DNA of 64,000 bases from Desulfobacterales bacterium (GTDB taxonomy: Bacteria; Desulfobacterota; Desulfobacteria; Desulfobacterales; JAFDDL01): assembly GCA_034003325.1 (NCBI GenBank), contig JAVEYW010000006.1, forward strand, positions 192,362 to 256,361. Direction: 5' to 3'. The notes under the pieces are model-generated. The model was not told the origin of the DNA, did not search any database, and worked only from the letters and a program-made list of their open reading frames with translations. The position numbers and the translations under genes were made by a program. This document shows, piece by piece, positions 54,582-61,306 of this stretch (positions are counted from its first letter, which is position 1; each line of letters opens with the position of its first letter).

Positions 54582-55234
54582 TCTTCCCGCCTTTCTATGG
54601 AAGATTGTTCTTGCAGTTTGGGGTTGAACTGTTTGAGCTTCCTGCGTAATCTTTTTAGTAAATTATTGACCTCATTAACCTCAAAGCCGGTTTGAGCAGC
54701 TATGCCTTGTGGTTTGCTTATCCCTTCTTCAAAGCATAAAATTACCATTCCTAAGTCATCATCCTCGCAACTAATCTGGTCGAGCTCATTCATTAGGACT
54801 CGAAGGTTTTCCGACTCGATCAGCTCATCTTCTGGGGTTTTGGGTCTTGATGCTGCAACGGTTTCATCAGAAGAACCAAAAATTTTATCATCCTTGGGGG
54901 AACCATCCTCATAAAATAAAGATTCTGTAGGAAATTCTGATTCATGCTCCGCATTATGACTGGTCATGCTTCTTATGATGCCTTTTAAAAAAATAGCAAT
55001 GTCCGGGCATGTCTTTTTATTCCAGTTACGGTAGGTCCCGTTAGTCCCAATTCCATACGCCCGAGCGAACGCTTCTCGCACAAGGGATTCGGGGTCCATA
55101 TCCTTACCAAGCCAATGAAATATTTGCACCCTCCAACGAGCATATTTCAGCACTGCGGGTAAAACAGCATCCCAATCCACTTTGTCGAGATGTTTGTGAA
55201 TAGACGGATCATAGGCATCTTTATACCGGGGCAT
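54572..55234 (-). CDS. Sigma-70-like / ECF-type regulatory protein
   Basis: 220 residues. An N-terminal helical part (WDAVLPAVLKYARWRVQIFHW, LVREAFARAYG) resembles sigma region 2. A polar linker with TPEDELIESE follows, then GISKPQGIAAQTGFEVNEVNNLLKRLRRKL, a region-4-like helix-turn-helix. The -35-reading helix is believable but region 2 is diverged. A second protein with the same plan is encoded at 58246-58881. The ATG with AAGGA upstream was chosen over a GTG one codon earlier. It is divergent from the ubiquitin-like operon. Confidence 0.6.
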   Translation of the reverse strand: MPRYKDAYDPSIHKHLDKVDWDAVLPAVLKYARWRVQIFHWLGKDMDPESLVREAFARAYGIGTNGTYRNWNKKTCPDIAIFLKGIIRSMTSHNAEHESEFPTESLFYEDGSPKDDKIFGSSDETVAASRPKTPEDELIESENLRVLMNELDQISCEDDDLGMVILCFEEGISKPQGIAAQTGFEVNEVNNLLKRLRRKLKQFNPKLQEQSSIERREEWA

Positions 55235-55293
55235 CACATATCCTTATAGAATTTCCACTGTCGTTTCATAACCTAATGCCACCTACGATTCAA

Positions 55294-55358
55294 TTTTTGC
55301 CATTTTTTCTATTTCAGATGGCAAAAAATGTTTCCATACCGGCATACACATTTAGAAT
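55294..55358 (+). promoter_or_regulatory. Regulated promoter of the ubiquitin-like operon
   Basis: TTTTTGCCAT (55294-55303) and ATGGCAAAAA (55318-55327) are a perfect 10-bp inverted repeat with a 14-bp spacer. Just downstream TTTCCA (55331-55336) and TAGAAT (55353-55358) with a 16-nt spacer make a sigma-70-like promoter. The repeat sits in the divergent space and could control both directions. Confidence 0.55.
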
Positions 55359-55404
55359 GAGACAATGCAAACAAAATCAGTTTTATCAAGAAAGGATTAT
55401 CACA

Positions 55405-55635
55405 ATGGGAAAAAATCAACACGTAGTGCCTCATAGGAACAACTGGGCTGTTAGAGGTGCCGGTAATCAGAGAGTAACCTCGACACATCGGACACAGTCA
55501 GATGCAATCACCGCTGCCCGCCAAACCGCGATAAAACAGCAGAGCGAAGTTGTTATACACCGACCCGACGGCAGAATTCGGGACAAGGATAGTTATGGTA
55601 ATGACCCTTGCCCACCATGTGACACAAAACATTGA
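55405..55635 (+). CDS. DUF2188 family protein
   Basis: 76 residues. HVVPHRNNWAVRGAGNQRVTS...DAITAARQTA...SEVVIHRPDGRIRDKDSYGNDPCPP is the DUF2188 pattern, a small basic beta-alpha-beta domain of unknown function. It is the first gene of the ubiquitin-like operon and lies 55 bp before the next. The start has AAAGGA. A longer in-frame ORF from 55276 runs through the promoter and is rejected. Confidence 0.85.
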   Translation: MGKNQHVVPHRNNWAVRGAGNQRVTSTHRTQSDAITAARQTAIKQQSEVVIHRPDGRIRDKDSYGNDPCPPCDTKH

Positions 55636-55690
55636 GCGATACTATCATGGATACAAAGCCACTACAATATTGCTTTAGAGGAGACACCAA

Positions 55691-55960
55691 ATGAGCAACA
55701 ATCATTCAGACAATGCCCCTGGACAGAACAAAACCACCACAATTATTGTAAACGGTCGCCAGCGGGAAGTGACAGGAAAGACGATCTCATATAGCCAAGT
55801 CGTCCAACTTGCATTTCCCAACGATCAAGCCGATGCCAACATTGATTATACAGTCGCTTACGCTAACCCCCACGGCAAAGATGGCACGCTTGTTAATGGG
55901 CAGGAAGTGCATGTCAAGGAAGGAATGATTTTCAATGTCACCAAAACTAATCGTTCTTGA
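55691..55960 (+). CDS. Ubiquitin-like protein (multiubiquitin family, single domain)
   Basis: 89 residues. After a polar lead (1-15) the domain runs TTTIIVNGRQREVTGKTISYSQVVQLAF...YTVAYANPHGKDGTLVNGQEVHVKEGMIFNVTKT, the beta-grasp pattern of the bacterial multiubiquitin family. Only one copy is present, whereas many relatives are tandem. The C-terminus ends TKTNRS with no Gly-Gly, so it is either processed before conjugation or uses a different end residue. Good GAGGAG site. It overlaps the E1 gene by 26 bp. Probable modifier of a bacterial ubiquitin-like pathway. Confidence 0.85.
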   Translation: MSNNHSDNAPGQNKTTTIIVNGRQREVTGKTISYSQVVQLAFPNDQADANIDYTVAYANPHGKDGTLVNGQEVHVKEGMIFNVTKTNRS

Positions 55961-57143
55961 TCCCGACCTTCAGCGCCTCCAGCAAGAGGGTTATGAGGTT
56001 GAAGTGCAAAATGGACATGTTCTCGTGCACTCTGTTCCATACGTGAACGCGCAAAGAAAGGTCTTAAGGGGTATCGTTGTAACCAACCTTAATGGCAATG
56101 TAGGAAAACTGGGCAAACCAGGCGACCATCAGGTTTGGTTCGTCGGTGAATATCCTTGCCGCCATACCGGAATGCCCATTGAAGCAATTCGCCACTCCTC
56201 GCAAGCTATTCAGCTCTGGCCGGGATTTGAGGCACAGCACCGATTCTCAAACAAGCCATTTGGGGCAAACGGCTATCCCGACTACTATTCCAAGATGAAA
56301 AATTACATTTCTATAATCTCCAATGAGGCTAAAAAAATAGATCCGGATGTGACTCCTTGCACTTTCAGGGTTATCGTTTCAACTGATGGAGATTCGGTAT
56401 TTCGATATTGGGATACTGCATCAAGCCGAGCAAATATTATGACTGTATCTGCGAAACTTGCCATGGACAAGATAGCCATCGTTGGGCTCGGAGGCACCGG
56501 CTCCTACGTCCTCGACCTGGTTGCAAAAGCCCCGGTTCGTGAAATTCATCTATATGATGGTGATAAATTTATACAGCATAATGCTTTTAGAGCACCAGGT
56601 GCCGCATCGATCGAAACCCTTGAGGATCAGCCTTTCAAAGTAACCTATTTTGCTCGCATTTATGGTGCTATGCGGACAGGTATTTTTCCCTATGAGGAAT
56701 ATATCACTGAAAGCAACATCAGTGTACTTGAGGGATTTGATTTTGTTTTCCTATGCGTGGATAAAGGTGAAGTCAGGAAGCTGATAGGAAATTTCCTCCG
56801 ACTAAACGGAATCCCGTTTGTCGACGTTGGCATGGAGCTGGTGATAGTTTCAGAGGAAAATTGCCTTATTGGGACCTGTCGGGCAACATTGAGCACCTTG
56901 GATAAATCTGATCACTTCGAAAGGCATGCCCCCCAAGGATCTGACAATGGGAACGATCTTTACGGGACAAATATTCAGGTCGCGGATATGAATGCGCTCA
57001 ATGCCGCCCTGGCGGTTATTAAATGGAAGCAGGTTTGCGGCTTTTACCAAGATATTGTAAAGGCCCACCATACGACATACTCGATTAATTCGCACTCCTT
57101 GACGAGGGATGAAATGACTGGAAAAGTTGACAGCATATCATGA
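55935..57143 (+). CDS. E1-like ThiF-family adenylyltransferase with N-terminal DUF6791-type domain
   Basis: 402 residues. From about 175 a ThiF/E1 adenylation domain: AIVGLGGTGSYVLDL (nucleotide loop), DGD (208-210), HNAFRAPG with the Asn and Arg of the NxxR motif (216-219), and FLCVD (272-276). QVADMNALNAALAVIKWKQ near the C-terminus is typical of this branch. Residues 1-170 are a separate domain (VWFVGEYPCRH, FSNKPFGANGYPDYYSKMKNY) that I recall as DUF6791, possibly E2-like. It should adenylate the C-terminus of the adjacent ubiquitin-like protein. Candidate acceptor residues are Cys310, Cys315, Ser320 or Cys75. No separate E2 gene is present. Confidence 0.88.
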   Translation: MSPKLIVLDPDLQRLQQEGYEVEVQNGHVLVHSVPYVNAQRKVLRGIVVTNLNGNVGKLGKPGDHQVWFVGEYPCRHTGMPIEAIRHSSQAIQLWPGFEAQHRFSNKPFGANGYPDYYSKMKNYISIISNEAKKIDPDVTPCTFRVIVSTDGDSVFRYWDTASSRANIMTVSAKLAMDKIAIVGLGGTGSYVLDLVAKAPVREIHLYDGDKFIQHNAFRAPGAASIETLEDQPFKVTYFARIYGAMRTGIFPYEEYITESNISVLEGFDFVFLCVDKGEVRKLIGNFLRLNGIPFVDVGMELVIVSEENCLIGTCRATLSTLDKSDHFERHAPQGSDNGNDLYGTNIQVADMNALNAALAVIKWKQVCGFYQDIVKAHHTTYSINSHSLTRDEMTGKVDSIS

Positions 57144-57571
57144 AAAGAAAAACGATCAGGCCAGCATTCGTAGACTTTATTCCGGATCGTTTAGAGGAAG
57201 GTGTACTATATATCTGTGAGCGATATAAAACCGCCGCACACAAATGCTGTTGTGGCTGTGGTGAGGAAGTTATTACCCCGCTGTCCCCGGTTGATTGGTC
57301 CCTCCGGAAGGAAGGAGTGGTCGTTACACTTCGGCCATCTATTGGTAACTGGAGTTTTGCATGCAAATCCCACTATTTGATTTCAAAGAATCAAGTGGTT
57401 TGGGCAAATGGGATGTCTCAGTGGCAAATTGATCGAGTCCAGGCACGAGATAGAGCGGATAAAAAAGCATATATCGAGGCAGTTAACCTGAAAAAGAGGA
57501 AACAGACGGCTCTAATTTCCAGAATAATCAGAGCCTGGCAGTCACTGGTACGTTGGCTGAAGTCTTTGTAG
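57140..57571 (+). CDS. DUF6527 family protein, candidate peptidase of the ubiquitin-like system
   Basis: 143 residues. HKCCCGCGEEVITPLSPVDWSL and VVTLRPSIGNWSFACKSHYLI are the two conserved blocks of the DUF6527 family, with one His and several Cys placed like a zinc site (His34, Cys36, Cys38, Cys40, Cys75, His78). The C-terminal 50 residues are a basic helix. The ATG overlaps the E1 stop (ATGA). I recall DUF6527 genes accompanying multiubiquitin and ThiF genes, where a role in processing or removing the modifier has been proposed. Here that is inference. Confidence 0.8.
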   Translation: MKRKTIRPAFVDFIPDRLEEGVLYICERYKTAAHKCCCGCGEEVITPLSPVDWSLRKEGVVVTLRPSIGNWSFACKSHYLISKNQVVWANGMSQWQIDRVQARDRADKKAYIEAVNLKKRKQTALISRIIRAWQSLVRWLKSL

Positions 57572-58083
57572 GGGGTATCCTGTCTGGACCAAACTACCCT
57601 GCCTCCCTGAATCAGGTTGGGTAAACACAAAACGTTAGGATAAAATGGTACAAAACTGGAATAAAATAGCCGATCAGAGAGCCAAGGAGAGCCAATTTGA
57701 AACTTTTTTCAAATAAATGCACTTTTTTTCATTTTTTTTGTCCACAACCACGATGGTTTGAACGATATAGTATTATAGAGACTACTTGAAACGGTATCCT
57801 ATAGAATTCCGCAACTGTGTGATTGTTTGTTTCTTGAGACAGGTGAGAAACCGGTCTGTAGTGTTTCCGTTTATCAGTGTCTGACACGGCAGCGCTCTGT
57901 GCTGTCCGCAATTAAAAAACCACCCATGCCCCCAGTCAGGGGCCACAGACTTTTCAAGACGAGCATTGCGGAAGCTCTCTGATCAGTTCAGGATACCTTT
58001 GCGACAGCTTCAGCTTTTGCAGAATGATATACCACCGGTGCCCGCTGCCACGAAGCTTTTGCACAACTGTGATGACCAGGCCC
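57572..58083. other. Intergenic region downstream of the ubiquitin-like operon
   Basis: No gene or clear terminator was recognised. It contains T-rich tracts around 57718-57740. It may hold remnants of former genes. Confidence 0.35.
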
Positions 58084-58171
58084 CCGAGTTATGCGGAAGC
58101 TGAAACATCACTTTTGTGTTAGCGGCGCTGCCGAGTTGTGCGTCTGCTGAAACATTTTTTGTGTTGCCGGC
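58084..58171. repeat. Imperfect tandem direct repeat, two units of about 42 bp
   Basis: Unit 1 is 58084-58126 (CCGAGTTATGCGGAAGCTGA... to AGCGGC), and unit 2 is 58131-58171 (CCGAGTTGTGCGTCTGCTGA... to GCCGGC). They share GCTGAAACAT and TTTTGTGTT cores. Confidence 0.6.
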
Positions 58172-58214
58172 CTGGCTGGTAAATGAAGTTTTGCTGAAGG
58201 AAGGGTCTAAAAGA

Positions 58215-58241
58215 AAGGCCCGCTTTTGACAGCGAGCCTTT
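58215..58241 (-). terminator. Terminator after the second sigma-like gene
   Basis: On the minus strand GGCTCGC and GCGGGCC (one mismatch) pair around TGTCAAAA, followed by TTTCTTTT. Confidence 0.7.
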
Positions 58242-58245
58242 TTGG

Positions 58246-58881
58246 TCAGTCAGTGTATCCGATGTCTTCGAGGTAGGACCTGAATCGTTCAACCTTTCTG
58301 TTCAGGCGTTTGCAATAGCTGAAATAATCAATTCCAAGCCTTCTGGCTTCATCACACCGATCCCTGGCCCCCAGGAGCACCGCCAGATCATGATGTCCGA
58401 AAAAGTCATCGGCTATCTGCATCAGCTCTCTTCCGATAAGTTCATCCTCTGGGGAAACAGCGTTTATGAGTCCATCTATCCCATCGCTTTCATAACGACT
58501 GGTGGACATCCCGGATCTGTCTATGGTGTTATCATATTCCAGTTGTGATAAAGGGATCGTTCTTTCCTTTTTCAGGCCGTTGTCGAGCAGCCTCCGGAGA
58601 GATTTGAGTTCATAGTGGACGAACAAGGTCACATATACTTGAAAAGGGGACTTGCTTGGGTCCCACTTGAGATGCTTTTCCCTTTCCCAGAAAACAGTAA
58701 ACAAATGGTTGTATATTTCTTTTCGTTCAATGCCATGCCTGGCGAACAAATACTTGACGGTACGATTTATATGGGGGGTTATTTTGAGTCGGATGCCGTG
58801 ATTTCTAACTGCGAGCTTTATGATGTCAAAGCACATCTTTAAAGTATGTTCTTCAGACCCCCATTCACCCTTAAAACCCAC
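58246..58881 (-). CDS. Second sigma-like protein of the element
   Basis: 211 residues. HLFTVFWEREKHLKWDPSKSPFQVYVTLFVHYELKSLRRLL resembles sigma region 2, where a helix enters the -10 DNA. After a linker with VSPEDELIGREL comes a shorter C-terminal helical part (EARRLGIDYFSYCKRLNRKV) that could be a weak region 4. The PEDELI linker is shared with the sigma-like protein at 54572-55234. The start is a GTG with no good ribosome site. The Met at residue 16 is an alternative. Confidence 0.5.
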   Translation of the reverse strand: MGFKGEWGSEEHTLKMCFDIIKLAVRNHGIRLKITPHINRTVKYLFARHGIERKEIYNHLFTVFWEREKHLKWDPSKSPFQVYVTLFVHYELKSLRRLLDNGLKKERTIPLSQLEYDNTIDRSGMSTSRYESDGIDGLINAVSPEDELIGRELMQIADDFFGHHDLAVLLGARDRCDEARRLGIDYFSYCKRLNRKVERFRSYLEDIGYTD

Positions 58882-59100
58882 CGTTTACTGATAGCCCCCT
58901 GCATTGTTTCTGCGGTATGGTCGCCAATAAAGGTTTCGTTCTTGATGTGTTCACGGCATTTGTTATTTTGAAATTCAGTTTCTTATTCATACTCTCCTCA
59001 TTGTCCTCTCGCTTTTTTGAATTCAGGTGTGGGCGGAGGTGGAGAGGTACCTTTTCAGCCGGGCTCATGATTCCCAGCCTAACCCACACCCGTTGGAATG

Positions 59101-59286
59101 TTACCGAAGCCCTGATCGTTCGGGTTCGGTCTGTTTCAGTAGCGCTTCCGTATTCTTGAACAGGTTATACGGAATCAAATCGATGTCGCACTTATCAAAA
59201 CCCTCATGATAAATGGCGCACTCCGTTTTGAGGCAGGCCCGATCGATAAACGGGCATGTTTTTGTTTTTGCCTGATTTTTATACAT
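59101..59286 (-). CDS. Small cysteine-containing hypothetical protein
   Basis: 61 residues with five Cys (TCPFIDRACLKTECAIYHEGFDKC), possibly metal binding. AGGAGG lies upstream of the ATG, and it overlaps the MerR-type gene by 8 bp, so the two are co-translated. No family recognised. Confidence 0.6.
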   Translation of the reverse strand: MYKNQAKTKTCPFIDRACLKTECAIYHEGFDKCDIDLIPYNLFKNTEALLKQTEPERSGLR

Positions 59287-59539
59287 TTTTCTTTCCTCCT
59301 TCATTCGCTTTTTTAACCGCCACCGGGAGGGTGAACCCCTGGCCGAGATAGAGCTTGATGTTGCCGATGATCTCGATCTGTTCCAGGGTGAACCTTCGGT
59401 AGGCTCTGACGCCGGATATGACTCTGCCGGCTTCTGGGATGTATCCCCTGGCTTCCCAGTTTCTGATCTGTTTCTGGGTGGCTCCTGTGATCTTGGCGGT
59501 GTCGCCGATTGAATAAGTTTCTTGATTTTTTCTGCTCAT
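59279..59539 (-). CDS. MerR-type HTH protein
   Basis: 86 residues. TYSIGDTAKITGATQKQIRNWEARGYIPEAGR...YRRFTLEQIEIIGNIKLYLGQG is a complete MerR DNA-binding domain without an effector domain. The start at MSRKNQ has GGAGG upstream. It may regulate itself and the small Cys protein, or act as an excisionase-type factor. Confidence 0.8.
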   Translation of the reverse strand: MSRKNQETYSIGDTAKITGATQKQIRNWEARGYIPEAGRVISGVRAYRRFTLEQIEIIGNIKLYLGQGFTLPVAVKKANEGGKKNV

Positions 59540-59901
59540 TCGGAATTTCCTCCTAATAATGAATTTGGGCAAAAATTTATGCCCTTCTATTATTACTCAG
59601 GTAAGTTAATTCCGAGGCAAGGAAGGATATTCTGAGGGCTGGAATAGATGTTTCTTGTCGCCAATCAGGGAAAACGTGGAATAGCCAATCAGGAAAGTGA
59701 CTATCACGGACCCACTCCATACGCATAACATGAAGACATTTTTATCTTGCTTTTTACCGGGGGAAAGGTATTATCTCAACGATTCCAATTTGATAACGAA
59801 AAAACAGGGTTCAAAGCTTCATTTCTCAAGGCTGTTTGGGAACTGGCAATATTTAAGCAGCAAACGGGAAAATATGCCAACGGAGTCAACAAGGTCCCGG
59901 G
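59540..59901. other. Intergenic stretch before the recombinase remnant
   Basis: Includes the promoter side of the MerR-type gene and possibly degraded upstream recombinase sequence. Two short overlapping frames here are not convincing genes. Confidence 0.3.
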
Positions 59902-60135
59902 AATCCCCTTCTTCGAGCTGGGAACGATATTAATATGGTCAGCTACTGGCTCGGGCATGCCGATATCAACACAACCCATATCTACCTCGAAATCGATATG
60001 GAAATGAAACGGAGGATGCTCGAAAAAACAAATGCGCCGACTATCGAGGCTAAATCGCAATGGCATGAACCGGAAATCCTGACATGGCTAAACAACCTTG
60101 CAAAAGGCACTCAATTATGTGAAGTGAAATTATGA
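59902..60135 (+). pseudogene. C-terminal remnant of a tyrosine recombinase
   Basis: The frame reads NPLLRAGNDINMVSYWLGHA, then DINTTHIYLEIDMEMKRRML, then W..PEILTWLNNL. LGHA and the Tyr of THIYLE are the last catalytic motifs of a Xer-like recombinase. The first two thirds, including the catalytic Arg residues, are missing, so it is a fragment. The sequence differs from the integrase at 48876-50069, so it records another mobile element. Confidence 0.75.
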
Positions 60136-60420
60136 GCTGACACAGGAAAATGTGGGAATTGCTGAGGAAAAGGTGGGAGCTTAACATAATTCAGAGCTTC
60201 ACATAACATTTTTTAGGTGACAACTCCCTTGACACCCACCGGGGGCAACAATCAAATCGTGATAATTGTTTTGTGCTATTTTTTTTATTATATTATAGAA
60301 AAATATTGAAATTCAAGCACAGACCTGATACTTTGCGTAAATATGGATATCGCGCCCCATATATTTTCCACCGGGCCATCACTCACCAATTATCGGAATT
60401 TTTTTCGGGAGAGACAAACC
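60136..60420. other. AT-rich intergenic region
   Basis: No gene seen. Contains TTGACA at 60229-60234 and a very AT-rich block at 60265-60310. Possibly the right end of the element, but no copy of the tRNA 3' end was found. Confidence 0.3.
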
Positions 60421-60789
60421 GTGTCAGCAGCTAAGATAAATGTACGAATCTTCATTTCTTTGCTTCTGGCTCTCTGCCTGTTAACGGTAGCCATACAGAC
60501 AAAATTGTCAGTTGATCTGCAAGACACCAGGACACGCCCAAGGACTTTTCTCTTTACTCCTGCCTTCTTGGATTGCGTGGTATCAGCCTCCACCCACGAT
60601 AGGCGGACTAATTACAATTCTTTCAATGAACTATTTAACGGCGCATTGATTCTCAGACAAATTCTGTTCGATTTTACCAGGGGATCCTCACTCTTTCTTA
60701 CAGAATACAGCGCCAGCTTCGCCCACCGTGTAGACCGTGCGGCAATTCCCATTCGAGCATCTCCATTCCCATACAAACATAGTTCGTGA
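60421..60789 (+). CDS. Possible small exported protein, doubtful
   Basis: 122 residues from a GTG with GGAGAG upstream. Residues 6-24 (VRIFISLLLALCLLTVAIQT) look like a signal peptide or anchor. The rest is polar with no recognised family. The composition is not clearly coding, so this may be chance. Confidence 0.3.
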   Translation: MSAAKINVRIFISLLLALCLLTVAIQTKLSVDLQDTRTRPRTFLFTPAFLDCVVSASTHDRRTNYNSFNELFNGALILRQILFDFTRGSSLFLTEYSASFAHRVDRAAIPIRASPFPYKHSS

Positions 60790-60989
60790 TCAACTCGTAA
60801 TAAACTCCTGGATTCAATTGCACCTGCAATCCTGTTAAATCAAATTTCTGATCTGCCGCAATAGGATATAGTGTGATTAAATTCCGGGCTTATAACTATT
60901 TTTTTTGCAGCTCCATGGATATGCGGCCCACCCAAATGGCAGCCACTTGCCTGCGGAGAGCATTATATTGATGCGTGCAAAGAGGCCTT

Positions 60990-61172
60990 ATGCGAAATAC
61001 CCATTTGAAATCACAAGACGTCAGCGAAAGCAGCCCCTCTTCGGAGCCGGTAATTGACTATTCTCCAAAAACAAGCACCCTGCGCAACCAGATCGTTTTC
61101 GGAGTTAAGCTATCTTTAGTTGCCGTGATCTTTTTTCTTATGCTTTGGCTGCTTGAAAGATATGTATCTTAA
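60990..61172 (+). CDS. Small single-pass membrane protein
   Basis: 60 residues: a polar N-terminus, then one C-terminal helix (GVKLSLVAVIFFLMLWLLERY). AGAGG precedes the ATG. Tail-anchored topology is likely. No family recognised. Confidence 0.5.
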   Translation: MRNTHLKSQDVSESSPSSEPVIDYSPKTSTLRNQIVFGVKLSLVAVIFFLMLWLLERYVS

Positions 61173-61212
61173 AATAGGACCTGAACGAACCAGCGATCCG
61201 GCATCTTTTTGT

Positions 61213-61231
61213 TTGGGGGCCTTGCCCCCAA
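61213..61231. other. Perfect GC-rich hairpin
   Basis: TTGGGGGC-CTT-GCCCCCAA, an 8-bp stem with a 3-nt loop between the small membrane protein and the MgtE-like gene. It has no T run, so it is more like a REP-type palindrome than a terminator, though it could stabilise a 3' end. Confidence 0.55.
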
Positions 61232-61306
61232 TTTCCTTGAACAAAAGGCAACTTTACGAAAATTCAAATTAGGAATATGTGATTGCTAATGGTCAGGAGT
61301 TTGACC

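Noticed and set aside
55276-55404. 43-codon upstream extension of the DUF2188 protein
   Set aside because: It crosses the inverted repeat and promoter, and the ATG at 55405 has a proper ribosome site and the family N-terminus.
60228-60243. Possible right attachment site: CTTGACACCCA shared with 48728-48738
   Set aside because: The left copy is the -35 region of the tRNA promoter, upstream of the tRNA. Integration at a tRNA 3' end would not duplicate that part, so the 11-base match is probably chance or a similar promoter.
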